Assembly (NCBI GenBank): GCA_035578175.1
Contig: JAQMRL010000006.1
Coordinates: forward strand, 66,510,001 to 66,574,000
Length of the DNA stretch: 64,000 bases
Direction: 5' to 3'
DNA from: Catonia carolina
Lineage: Eukaryota; Arthropoda; Insecta; Hemiptera; Achilidae
Position numbers and translations under genes: made by a program. The notes under the pieces were generated by a model. That model was not told the origin of the DNA and searched no databases. It saw nothing but the letters and a program-made list of their open reading frames with translations. The stretch's first letter is position 1, and the number at the start of each line of letters is the position of its first letter. Below, piece by piece: positions 42,829 to 53,559 of this stretch.

Positions 42829-42958
42829 ACTTTCTCTTGCCTATATGAATATATAGGAAGGAAAGTATTGTTTTCATGTCGATTTTTCGAAATTGAGTTT
42901 TTACCGGTTCTACACGTTTTCAGACCCCTGAATCCAAAAAAACACGTTTTTAGCGAAT

Positions 42959-43015
<57 letters not shown>

Positions 43016-43768
43016 GTGTGTGTGCGCGTGTGTGTGTGTGTCGTGAATAGAATATCTCAAGAACGGAACGTCGTACGAACTTGAAACTTAAGTTAGGCAC
43101 CACAAGTGGAAGTAGTAGTAGCTAGCTTATTCGTGTAATTTTTCACTTTACTGCGATTTTCTCAAGAACGGCTCCCACGATTTTTTTTTTTAAATCGCCT
43201 CGTTTAGTATATTTTTCATGCTTAACAAGATAGGGTAGGCGTCATGTCTGCTGAAATTCTTGGAGAGGCTGTTTTCACGTAAAAATTTGTTTTTATAAGA
43301 TCAGCTTTAATATGCAATTTAGCGCAAAAATGTATAATAAAAGTTATAGAGAACTAAAAATCCTACAACTTTTATTTCAAACTTTTTTGTATAACGCTTA
43401 GTTTAGTGGTCATTAGCGATTTTCTGTATTTTTTTCTTACGAAAACGTGTAAAAAATCAATTAATTTAAGATTTCGGCCTTAGTATGCATTTTACGACAA
43501 AAGTGTATATAATTAAATTTATAGGAAATTAAAATATCTACAACTTTTATTCAGAACATTTTTCTCTACTGAGCCGAGTTTAGCGTGAAAGAGTGATTTT
43601 CTGCATTTTTAAGACAAACTGAAGTTGATTTTCATTTTGCGTCTTTCACTCATGATTAAAATTAGGTTATATTTATTGGGGTTAGTTTTTTGTTTATTTC
43701 TAATGTTTTATTACTAATGTTAGGTTATATTGTTAATTATTTGCATTGGCAAGAGAAAGTTGTGTGAG
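42829..43768. mobile_element. (GT)n-containing TIR family, most complete copy
   Basis: About 940 bp. Inverted ends ACTTTCTCTTGCC at the left and GGCAAGAGAAAGT at the right. A GT tract at 42959-43040 and the conserved block GAACGGAAC.TCGTACGAA follow. No coding capacity. At least four further copies or fragments in the window make it a repeat family; I do not know a name for it. Confidence 0.65.
42959..43040. repeat. (GT)n microsatellite
   Basis: About 80 bp of GT with a few GC steps, in a conserved position within the TIR family. Confidence 0.95.
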
Positions 43769-43774
43769 TTTCAC

Positions 43775-44215
43775 ACCAGATTTTTTTTTTTTTAAAGATA
43801 ACTTGATCGAGAGTGTTCTCAGCTTGATTCATTAAAAATAAAAAACCGCGGTGGCCTAGGCTATATATTTAACAAATAAAATTTAAATAAAAAAATAAAA
43901 AAGCCCCTACACAAAAAATTATAAAAAGTTAAAAAGAAATCTTTATATTCGACCCTTTTAACTGTAACGTGTGTGTCTATCTGTGACACCATAGCTCCCG
44001 ATAGGATGAACCGATTTTGATTTAGTTTTTTTTTTGAAAGGTGACTTGATTGAAAGTGTACTTAGCTACGATTCAATAAAACAAGTGTAGGCGTTTAAAA
44101 AAAAACCGAATTATCAAAATTCGATCGTCGCGTGGTGTATGTGTGTGTCTGTCTGTGACACCATAGCTCCTGTACGGATGAACCATTTCGATTTAGTTTT
44201 TTATTGTCTCTAGCT
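43775..44215. repeat. Short tandem modules with CTGTGACACCATAGCTCC
   Basis: The block GTCTGTGACACCATAGCTCC..GGATGAACC.TTT.GATTTAGTTTTTT occurs at about 43978-44030 and 44150-44205. The GACTTGAT.GA.AGTGT block occurs at about 43800 and 44042. Noncoding; origin unknown. Confidence 0.55.
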
Positions 44216-44244
44216 CTATATGCATATGTAAGATGGAAAGTACT

Positions 44245-45756
44245 GGGTGAAGTGCATAAAAGTAGTTGGTATTAAGTAGTTCCAACTAAGTACAAAAAGT
44301 AGCAACTACGTTAGAATAGTAGTTACTTAAATTGGTGAGAATAAACATCTACTACGTAGTACTTGTTAGTAGAAACTAAGCCATGAGTAGTTGTAACCGG
44401 TAAAAAACATTAGTAGTAGGTACCTAAGTAGTAGTTACTAAGTGTTTAGTTAGTATTAAGCAAAGCAGTGGAGGGAGAAAGTTGTAAACGTTTCAGTTCA
44501 CCTCTCTATTTGATCCTAACGTCCTGTCCCTCAGGTTCTAAAACATCAGGGTTGAAATTCTTTGTTACAGGAAATTGATAATCAGAATTATCATTTGAAT
44601 ATTTTGCAACATTATGGAATATCGTGCAACACAAAATTAATTTTGGAATATTTTTCCAGAGACATTCCACAGTATTTCCAAGAATTAGAAATATTTTTTC
44701 AGCTGCCCAAATATGCGTTCTATTACAACTCTTTCTGTGAAATGCAAGTTATTAAATTTCTGTTCCGGACTCCAAGCATGATTTTTAAACTGGTAATCAA
44801 CCAAGGTGGTATCCAGTACCCACTGTCTCTAAGCAGACCCATGAAACTGCAAAATTATTTGGTATCTTGAACTACGTTTCCAAATTCTACTATCATGTAC
44901 ACTACCGGGCCACTGTGCATTCACACTAGTAATTCATTCAGCACAGTCACTAGGAACCTGAGCATTTCAACTTGCAGATACTTCCTATTTATGTACTCGT
45001 CACCATATCGTTGTGGTTTTAGTATTTTTAGACGTGTGTAGTCTACTGCACCAACCACTGTTTATATTTGAAATCGTTTTTGCCATAATAACTTAGCTTC
45101 AATCATTCATTCTGCTGAAGTAGGAAATCTAATCCAATCTTGAGTTTTCGCGAAAATATTGTCAATTACATATGTAATATTTTCTTCGTAGAGTAGTACA
45201 ATGAATTTCAAAGTCTTCTGCTATGCGGCTTTGGACCCTGGATCCCTGATGTATCTTTAAAAATTTTCCATTCTCTTTCTGGAAGTTACAGCACCCCCTT
45301 AAGTTTTTCAGTATTTTTAAGAAAACGGTCCCATAAGAAACCAATGCTTTCGCTTATAAAATGTACCAACGTTTATATTTACTTGAACTTGCATCTTTTC
45401 TCTCACGGTAGTATTTAACATGATGTAAATTTATAAAATAAGATATCTCTCTGCAATGGTTAAATTCGTAAGCACCAAGGTGAGCATGATCGAAGGTGAG
45501 CTACGTAACGAATTTCTTAGTTGTTACTAGATTTTGAAGTTAGTTAATTCTTTTTATTCTCTTCGTTCTTAGTACTGTACTTACAAACGAAATACTACAA
45601 AACCCAGAAAATTATAGTAACAACTAAGTTGGCCAGTAACTACTTAGCGGAGGTTAGTCGAACAAAAACTAACATTTTTTATTCTCTTAAAATATCATAG
45701 TAACTACTTAAAAAATGCGTAGTACTAGCACCAACTACTTTTTATTCTCTTCGCCC
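44245..45756 (-). mobile_element. PIF/Harbinger element
   Basis: 1512 bp. Ends GGGTGAAGTGCATAAAAGTA (left) and, reversed, GGGCGAAGAGAATAAAAAGT (right). Flanking trinucleotides are ACT (44242-44244) and ATT (45757-45759); the uninterrupted copy at 42829 has ATT there, so this is a 3-bp target duplication with one later change. Subterminal copies of AGTAGTTACTA occur at both sides. It encodes a degenerate HARBI1-type transposase; the second Harbinger protein is not seen. Confidence 0.85.
44560..45345 (-). pseudogene. HARBI1-like transposase pseudogene
   Basis: Minus-strand pieces: KTQDWIRFPTSAE, LWQKRFQI..VVGAVDYTRLKILKP (first catalytic Asp), GDEYINRK, GLLRDSGYWIPPWLIT (second Asp), then the region that normally carries the catalytic Glu in ERxFGxLK, here NAYLGS. 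Several stops and frameshifts; only the nuclease half is represented. Inactive. Confidence 0.85.
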
Positions 45757-45850
45757 ATTGTTTTCATGACGATATTTTGAAATCGAGTTTTTACCGGATA
45801 TACACGTTTTCAGACCCGCTGAACCCAACTAAACATATTTTTAGCGATTG

Positions 45851-45881
<31 letters not shown>

Positions 45882-46520
45882 CGCGCGCACGTGAATATTA
45901 TAAATCTCAAGAACGGAGTATTGTACGAAATTGAAACTTGGAAGTTATGTTAAGTACCGCTAGAGGACCCGACACGACCATTTTCATTAAAATCGGTCAA
46001 CCGGAAGTAGTAGTTTGTGCATGTAATTTTTCACTTTCTTGCAATTTCCTCAAAAACGGATCCGACGATATATTTTTAAATCACTTCTTTTACTAAATCT
46101 TTTATACTGAACAATAGTGAGTAAGCGCCATGTCTGCTGAAGTTCTCCTAGAAATAAAAATGTTTTATAAACCTACAACTTTTATTTGTATTGTTTTTTT
46201 GTAGTATTTAACGCTTACTTTAGCGGCAATTAGTGATTTTTTGTTCTTTCATCAAAATCTAAAAGAAAAATTCAATATTTTTAAAGATTTCGGCCTTAGT
46301 AGGCCTATGCCATTTTATGTCAAAAGTGTAGCTACATATAATCAGAATTATAGAAAATTAAAAAACCTACAACTTTTGTTTAAAGAATTTTTTTAACAGA
46401 GCCTACTTTAGCGTCAAACAGTGATTTTCCGTATTATAAAGCCAAACTGGGTTTGGTTTTCATTTTACCGGTACATCATTCACTGTTGATAAAAATTAGG
46501 TTTGTTTTTTGCCTTTAAAA

Positions 46521-47199
46521 ATAAAGGTGCGTCATATAGTCGGGAAAATATGGTTAACTACTAAATATTGTTTAATAATTTTATCACGTAGCTTACTGAA
46601 ACTTAAAAATTTAGTCATAAAATTTACACTTCTAAATAATTAAAAATCTGAAATATTATAAAAATTTATTTTCAACCAAATAAGATTTCTTAAAACCACG
46701 ACAATATTCCACAAGAATATTCCTACTTTATTAAAGAAAAATTAAACTATTAATAACATATTCTACAAAAAATCCCCTGAGCTCATTTAACACTATTAAG
46801 TTTACACTATGTAGGGTACAAACTATCATAGAAGACCGTTAATTGATTATTTTATAAGCGATCACAGATCAAAAGTTTTAAAGAAATAAATATGAACGTA
46901 AATACAAAAGAAATACCGGTAAAATTCTGTTTGAAATTTATTAAAATGAATATTTATTTTATATCATACAACTTTTACCTCGTAAATCCCAATTTAAATG
47001 TTTGTTTAAATAAAACTTCTAAACTGTATATTAATTTTTTTTTTACATTTTAACAGAAGTTTTCAAAAGGTTTGAACAAACAACAAATGAACGATTCATC
47101 AGTTTTATTAGCCTACATTTTTGTAAGTAACTAATTCTATTGTAATCTGAAAACAACGTAGCACTTAAATGAAACTTATGATAAACTTCACTTTCAAAT
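46521..47199. other. No gene seen
   Basis: AT-rich; no long frame, motif or repeat pairing recognised. Confidence 0.5.
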
Positions 47200-50100
47200 T
47201 TACTTTAAATATTCCTTTTTCATAAATTTTAATAAGGCTTTCGGTCAACATGCACGAAGGAGTTGGAGTTTGCTGGAATAACTATGAAAAACTTAACGAG
47301 AATGAAGAAAAACAACTTGCGAACTAAAGAGTGGCATTATTTTGGAACAATCAACATACGGACACTTCTGCAGACAGGTAAATTAAAGCGAACACTGGGT
47401 TAGATGGCGAAACAACATATTCTAATACTCGCTTTACAAGAAACGCGTTTTACTGCCGCAAAAACTTTTGATTCTGGAAACTTTAGGATGTTTACAGGAC
47501 AACTTGAACCAAGAATAGGAGCTGACCTACAGCAACTCGTAACAACATTCTGCGGAAGTAACGGATCATAGACTCAACAACAAAATTCCACTCACCTTCG
47601 GAAGGACCTGTACTTTAATTATAAAATGCGGAAATATGAGATGCTCAATATATGTGATGCATACACACAACTATCAACGTGGACAATCGGAGAAATTTAG
47701 AAGAGGTGGAGCAATCTGGGAACAGATAAACAATAAAGCACCAGAGAAGAGGGTCCGATTTTTAGTTGGTGAATTCAACGCAGAAATCGGTAAACAACAG
47801 TTCTGGAAGATTGTCAGCGACTATCCAGCCCACAAGAAAACAAACAGGAATGGTAATATTTATTGAATTGTGTGAAACATTTAATCTTAAACAGATGTCC
47901 ACTAATTTCATGAAACTCCCTAGGAAACCGAAAACATGGCGAACTCCGGAATAAAAATTTGGTAAATTCCAAAGAGATCATGTTACAATCTGGAAAGAAA
48001 ACATTAAGAAAATCATGAACGAACAAATGCGGAAAGGTGAAGAGCCCGAAGAGAAATATCAAAAAAAGATTCGAGGGGTAGAAACAAAACTTCATCTCAA
48101 CCAAAGACAAGAGAACTTTTGAGGATTGCCACAGAACTGAAAAACAACGAAGCTGCTGGAGAAGACTCAATCTGTGCAGAAATGTTGAAACATGGTGGAG
48201 AAGTAACCATCAGAGCACTTGGAAAAGAAACTGAAAAGATCTGGGTAACTGAGAAGATTCCATGTGAATAGAAAACGTCACTGATACACCCACTGAACGG
48301 ATGTAAACAATTACCGCGGAATTTTCGTTTTACCCGTGACAGATAAAGTAGGCCTACACTCCAAAAAATGTTTGACTAGACTAGACGAGCAAGTAGATCA
48401 GAAACTGAGTGAACATCAAGCCGCGTTCAAAAAAGGAAGATCCTACGGAGAGTAGATAAACCACCTAATTTTAGTACGGAAAGTTATATTCCAAGAGATA
48501 TAGTGGTAGTGTTCGCTGATTTTAAGAAAGCTTATGATTCAGTAGACCAACAAACACTACTGAATATTTTAAAAGAATTTGGAATGGATATTAAAATAAC
48601 GACAATCATTAAAGAAACCTTAAGACCGCCACAAAAAAGTAAAAAGTAAAATTTCTAGGAGAAATCTTCGGAGAGTTTGAAATTACAACAGGCGTTAGGC
48701 CGGGTGATGGACTGTCACCGAGGTTTTCACCCGTGTGCTGGAGAAAGTTATTTAGAAATAATAAATGGAACTTGCCAATAAAGGATTATTAAGGGTACCC
48801 GGAACGAAAGAAATTGGAAAATTTTCACATTTTCGGTTTTTTCAAACTATTAAAATTTAGAGTATCCTGCATCCAACGATACGGGTCTAATTGTCGGGGG
48901 TTTTGCAGTTTTGTTTTTGTAATTACAAATATACTGAATCCTCACGTTATTTTTTAAACGTTACCATTTGCATAAAATCTCTATTTTTTAATGGCAACAG
49001 ATAAACACAACATAATTACATATTTTTTTTATTTTGTGCGATATTTTTTGTTTTAAGACTTTAATGTAGCACCAGACCACTTGTGAATATAACAAGTTAT
49101 ATTAACCTCTGAACTGTACAAAATAACACATCGAATTATTTAACGTATAATGTGTTCTCTTTTAGTTTTTTCTTGTTTCCCGTAAATAGCAATTTTTGAA
49201 GCATAAGGAACATTTTCTAAGCCAACTGCGAATGGATTTCAATGCAATTTTTGCACAGCCTTTCATATAATAATTTCAATGTATTGAGTTAATATTACAG
49301 TAAAATAATGTATTTAAATATTTATTTTCCACTTCAATAGGCAAAAGTAATGATTTTCAAAAAAGGTAATTTCAAAAACAATGTCTTATCTTCGTAACAA
49401 TACATTATCAAGATGCTACTAACTCAGTGGGTGTAGAATAGCCTGAAAAGTAACCACAAAAAAATTGGACAGGATAACTCGAACAGTTTTTGAGAAAATG
49501 TTCCTTACATTAACATTACGGAAGACCAAAGAACGGTATAAAAATAAACTATCTTGCTTTTACAGACAACCTAGCAATCGTTTCTAGAAACACGGAAACA
49601 CCAAGAACAGATAAAGCCAATATAGATAAACACCAAGTACAGAATACAACCAGTTAAAGCTGAAATACAAATTTCCTTCGAAAAACTAAATACATATAAA
49701 ACATCAAAACAGCCCCGCATCACCTGACACAATACGGAAAATTAGGAAAGTTGATAGCTTTAAGTACCTAGTGAAGATAACCAAAGATAAGGGAGAAGGA
49801 AGCGAACAACTACAGACGAGGAAAAATGGCCGGTTTACTTCGAGGAACTCGCCACTTTTATAAGAAGAACGCACTCTCCAGACAAGCCAGGATTAGACAT
49901 AATACAGCGATAAAACCTGTGGGTCTGTACGCAAGTGAGTGTATTAAAATGACCGGGAAGCCTGGTCTAAGAGGAGCAGAGAAATTTGAGAGATAGATCG
50001 TCCGCAAGATAATGGGTTCGAGAAGATAGTAGACGGACAATAAAGGTTAAAAGGTCGAGAAGAAGTGTACAAAGGAAACGACCGAATAATGATAACGTTT

Positions 50101-50345
50101 AGAGAAAGGAAGCCAAAATTTTACGGACACCTGTAGATACAGAATGGATGACAACCGGTTGACAAAACAATTATTTAAGGCACTTAAAAATAACTAGACC
50201 TAAGGTGTCGGATAAATGGTTTAGAGAAGTCAAAAAGGATATTGGGGTAACCGGAATAAACCGAGAAAATTTAGTTAACCAAACCAAATTCAGGCAACTA
50301 CGTAATTAAGGACTTTAAGGGCTTCCATGAAGAGCAAAAATAGAA
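47200..50345 (+). pseudogene. LINE E, near full-length but heavily mutated
   Basis: Plus-strand pieces in order: endonuclease WHYFGTINIRTLLQTGKLKRT and ILALQETRFTAAKTFDSGNFRMF (47333-47500); RT palm VVFADFKKAYDSVDQQTLLNILKEFG (48510-48590); catalytic box LAFTDNLAIVSRN (about 49555); downstream domain ALSRQARIRHNTAIKPVGLYASECIKM (about 49868) and YRMDDNRLTKQLFKAL (about 50140). Dozens of stops. A stretch at about 48790-49525 interrupts the LINE between RT boxes. Related by its C-terminal part to LINE D at 53.6 kb. Confidence 0.85.
48790..49525. other. Unclassified insertion in LINE E
   Basis: About 735 bp with no similarity to LINE sequence and no recognised frame, separating the upstream and catalytic RT boxes. 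I could not define inverted ends or a target duplication. Confidence 0.5.
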
Positions 50346-50488
50346 CACCGCGTAGACAGAAGAAAGAAGAAAAGCCTACAGTGAGCAAATGCTGAGAATG
50401 TGGGCTGCGAAAACAGGTTCCAGAGGCTTACATCACCTCACGTGGTTTAAAATTGGCCCTTTACGAGAAAAAATTAGTGTTCTTTATA

Positions 50489-50534
50489 GTTGCTTATGTA
50501 TTTTATTATTGCTTTCCCTGCGTCAGCGCAGAAT
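50489..50534. repeat. ~46-bp direct repeat flanking the TIR unit, left copy
   Basis: TTATGTATTTTATTATTGCTTTCCCTGCGTCAGCGCA.AAT here resembles 53101-53145 on the other side (TTATGTATTTTATTATTACTGTCCCTTCGTCAGCACAATAC). It is too long and diverged to be the target duplication of the unit between. Confidence 0.6.
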
Positions 50535-50997
50535 CAGTGACTGCAGAAACGACGTAAGTAATTTTTTTCAAAATGAGTTTTCATTCACATCTGCTAAATT
50601 ACATGTCGATACATTGTGTGTATAAACAACACAATTCGTATTCATTTAGAATGATTTTTCATATGCGTTTTCATATACGTTGAGTGTAAAAACAACGCAA
50701 GTCACTCAAAGTCATAAAGTTCTGCATAAGTCAGTGACTTGTGTAGTTTCTGCAATCACCACGGAGTAGTGGAGCGCTGTTTACTCATCAGTCGATCTGC
50801 TGTAGCCGAAAGTATTGTTTACAAACGGCGCGCTAGGAAATTTCATTCAAAAATAGATGAAATAGTTAAATTATGCGAAGAAAAAGATGATTTGGTCCGG
50901 ATCAGTTTTGATTTTATCAAAAATTTGCCACTCCCACACCTGCCAGTTCAAGACGTATTTTATCAAATTTTTTAATTTTTAATTTACCATAAGGAGG

Positions 50998-51641
50998 ATG
51001 CAAAAAAGGAATAACGAAATTTGTCTAATGCTACTAAAATATGTAAATAACAACATTCCAGCAACAACAAAAACATTGTACTTGGTTTCTGACGGATGCC
51101 CAGGGCAAAACAAAAATCACACTGTGATGCGTTTATGTCTTGGCCTAGTTGACACTGTGCGTTTTGATAAAATTATCCATATCTTTCCCATTAGAGGCCA
51201 TTCCTAATTGCCCAATGACAGAAATTTTGTTATAATAAAGAAGAAATTGAAGAAGTTTGACCAAAATTACTTAACACAACAGTACATTAACATAATAAAA
51301 GCCAGTAGTGATAAATTCAATGTAGAAACTCTCAACACTTATGACGCTTTAGAGTTCAAGAAGTGGTGGCCAGCAAATTATAAACGTGTTTGTCTTTCTA
51401 CTGACTCATATGGTAAACAGGTCCCTAAACATTTGAAACAGGCATTAGCTCCCTCAGAGTATCTGAAATATGAATATTCTTCGCCTTGTAAGGGAAAAAT
51501 CATTACGCAAGAGTTTATTGATTGTGCGTTGAAAACACTGTTTTTGATGTACGAAAAGCAGGAGGATACTGCCAACATGCTTGCACTCCAACACAGAAAG
51601 CATTTGGTGAGAAGATACCAATTAATATAAACAAACTTGAC
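50998..51641 (+). pseudogene. DUF7869-like protein, N-terminal and central part
   Basis: From ATG 50998 the frame runs to TAA 51205-51207, then continues in the same frame to 51630. Motifs: TKTLYLVSDGCPGQNKNHTVMRL (about residues 23-45), FDKIIHIFPIRGHS, then the stop where the family has an aromatic or similar residue, then LPNDRNFVIIKKKLKKFDQ. I recall SDG/SDNC.GQNKN, FP.RGHS..PCDR.F as hallmarks of a protein family expanded in insects (Pfam DUF7869, name from memory). The Asp residues spaced this way could form a nuclease site; unproven. The LINE insertion and a frame shift break the C-terminus. Confidence 0.65.
51629..51641. repeat. 13-bp target duplication of LINE fragment
   Basis: AAACAAACTTGAC here and at 52459-52471 bracket the LINE fragment. 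Confidence 0.85.
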
Positions 51642-52458
51642 TCCATCATTAGTCAATCATCGAGAGAAATATAGCTTGGCAAAAGGAATGGAAACGAGTA
51701 AGTGATCGTTACAGTATCGATGTCTCTTTCTTTTCAATAGATGGGCTGAGGGTGGATGATATTTTGAGAGGAATTCAGTCCAGCTGGAACGATGCTATCA
51801 AAACGGGCTGGCATAATAGTAGCACGCGAGTACTGACCAGCCAATTGAGGTTTGATTTGGATTACGTGTACGGAGAAGGCGATTTTATTCTGATAAGATG
51901 GTTTTTCAAAGCGAGAATGGAGCTTATAAAGTTAAATAAATACGACTTTAAGAAAGATATTAAATTATGCTCCCTGTGTAGCAAAAACGAGGAAGAGGAC
52001 GTAATGCATTTCGTTGCTAGATGCCCGGTTTTGAAGGAATTTAGGAAGAGACGATTCGGAAAGTTAGAGCTGCAAGTGGATGAAGTTGTGAGGTGTTTGA
52101 ATGGCGAAAACTGGAAAAAATAGCTTACTTTTGGAAATATGCCTGGAAATACAGATATGAATTGGTTCAAGAGTTTAATTATTAATTTAGTGTATGTAAT
52201 TTCTGATACAGCAATACATTAGTTAATATAATTTTTATTTATTTTTATTCATTTTTTTTATTTTTCTATATTTTATTTTGATTATTATTTTAAATAGTAG
52301 TTTATTAAATGGTTATTATTTAAAAGGAAAAAAAAGAAAAAGTGTGATCCAACCTCTCAGACGGCTACGGCCATGAGTATTGTCTTTTAGAATTTAAGGG
52401 AAAATATTGTAATAGCTCAATTGTAACTGAACAAAAATAAAATAAAGACCTTTATTAC
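51642..52458 (+). mobile_element. LINE B-family 3' fragment
   Basis: 817 bp, 5'-truncated, ending AATAAAGACCTTTATTAC like LINE B. Precisely flanked by the 13-bp duplication. It contains the C-terminal part of the LINE protein. Confidence 0.88.
51752..52123 (+). pseudogene. LINE C-terminal domain with CCHC-like finger
   Basis: An open frame of 123 codons, continuous for the retained part. It contains CSLCSKNEEEDVMHFVARCPVL, the cysteine-histidine motif that ends many LINE ORF2 proteins (C..C.....E...H....C). As a truncated copy it lacks RT. Clean reading suggests it is younger than LINE B, whose equivalent (23469-23960) is broken. Confidence 0.85.
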
Positions 52459-52471
52459 AAACAAACTTGAC

Positions 52472-52592
52472 GATATTGCAAAGTTGAAACCGTACATTCC
52501 GCAAGAGTTCCTAAAATTTTACGAAAATAGTGATAATTGGCTATCAACACAGGAGGATCACCGAGACGATAACGAAGATGAGTTATTTTGAG
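52472..52592 (+). pseudogene. DUF7869-like protein, C-terminal tail
   Basis: Continues the interrupted protein: IAKLKPYIPQEFLKFYENS, then an acidic end (QEDHRDDNEDELF) and TGA. Joined without the LINE it is out of register with the upstream part by a small shift. Confidence 0.6.
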
Positions 52593-53100
52593 ACAGTAAT
52601 TTTTATTATGATAATGTATATTATTGGGCATTTTATTTTTTTGTGACAGTGTATGAACTAACAGTGATATTTCAATCTTTCATGACAACAGTAAATGATC
52701 AGCTGATTTTTATTTTTTACTGCTATTATTGTGTGATTATTATGGTATGTGTGATTTGAATATTTTTTCAATTTTAGATAAATTGGATTATATTATCTAC
52801 ATTGATTGTATTAATAAAATACTTTTTAATCAATATAATAATAATAATCATTTTTTGAAAATTAAGGTCATTGAGTGTAGAAACTACGTAAGTCATTAAA
52901 ATAAATTATTTTGAAAATTCTCAACCCACCATATATTAACAAAAACGTTTTTATGCTTGAATTGACAAGAAAGAATAGTAGTGTTAACTACACCAAACCC
53001 GAAATGTAAATGATATTTAGTTTTTTTGAAAACAGTTTTTTCTCATTCCTGTAAAATTTAAGAATTGTGACTTATGTTGTTTCTGCAATCACCGATTACT

Positions 53101-53145
53101 ACTTATGTATTTTATTATTACTGTCCCTTCGTCAGCACAATACTA
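53101..53145. repeat. ~46-bp direct repeat flanking the TIR unit, right copy
   Basis: Partner of 50489-50534. Confidence 0.6.
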
Positions 53146-53559
53146 TTTATTAGCATCTATGATTGCAGGTCTAGTTAAATTTTCAAATAATGAAGGAAAG
53201 TTTGTCTAATTTATTAGAAAATATTCATTTTCCCGTATTTTATGCACTTCAATATAGTTTTTGTATTATTTTATTAATAAAAAAGACATAGGCTTACTGT
53301 AACAAACGTCTTCGAACAATAAAATTATTGAATGGTTAACAATTTTCTCATTTGCTAACACTCTCCTACAAACAAAATATAATTATCTTATATCTATTAG
53401 TTTTTAGTCTAATCGATTAATCAATTAATTAACTAATAATAAATCTATTATTCTATTAGTTTGCTAAATAAAATTATCAGTTTTAGCGTACACCCTAACA
53501 CGAAACGCTCTCAATATTTTATTTCTGCTCCGTCGTTGAGCTAAAAATAATTTCTTCTA
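53146..53559. other. No gene seen
   Basis: AT-rich spacer between the TIR unit and LINE D. Confidence 0.5.

Larger units (their letters stand above)
44205..46520. repeat. (GT)n TIR-family copy split by Harbinger
   Basis: 44205-44244 and 45757-46520 are the two parts of one copy: CTCTATATGCATATGTAAGATGGAAAGT then GTTTTCATGACGATATTTTGAAATCGAG, continuous in the copy at 42829. A GT/GC tract lies at 45850-45889. Confidence 0.75.
50535..53094 (+). mobile_element. TIR element encoding a DUF7869-like protein, copy 2
   Basis: Inverted ends CAGTGACTGCAGAAACGACG (left) and, reversed, CGGTGATTGCAGAAACAACA (right), each followed by TAAGT; AT flanks both sides (50533-50534, 53095-53096). Variants of the same motif recur inside: about 50612, 50682 and, inverted, 50731-50757 near the left end; 52872 near the right end. 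Without the LINE insertion (51642-52458) the unit is about 1.73 kb and holds one coding remnant. The arrangement resembles the element at 37293-39692. Confidence 0.65.

Noticed and set aside
42756..43103. Frames rich in His-Thr or Cys-Val repeats
   Set aside because: Products of the GT microsatellite read in two frames.
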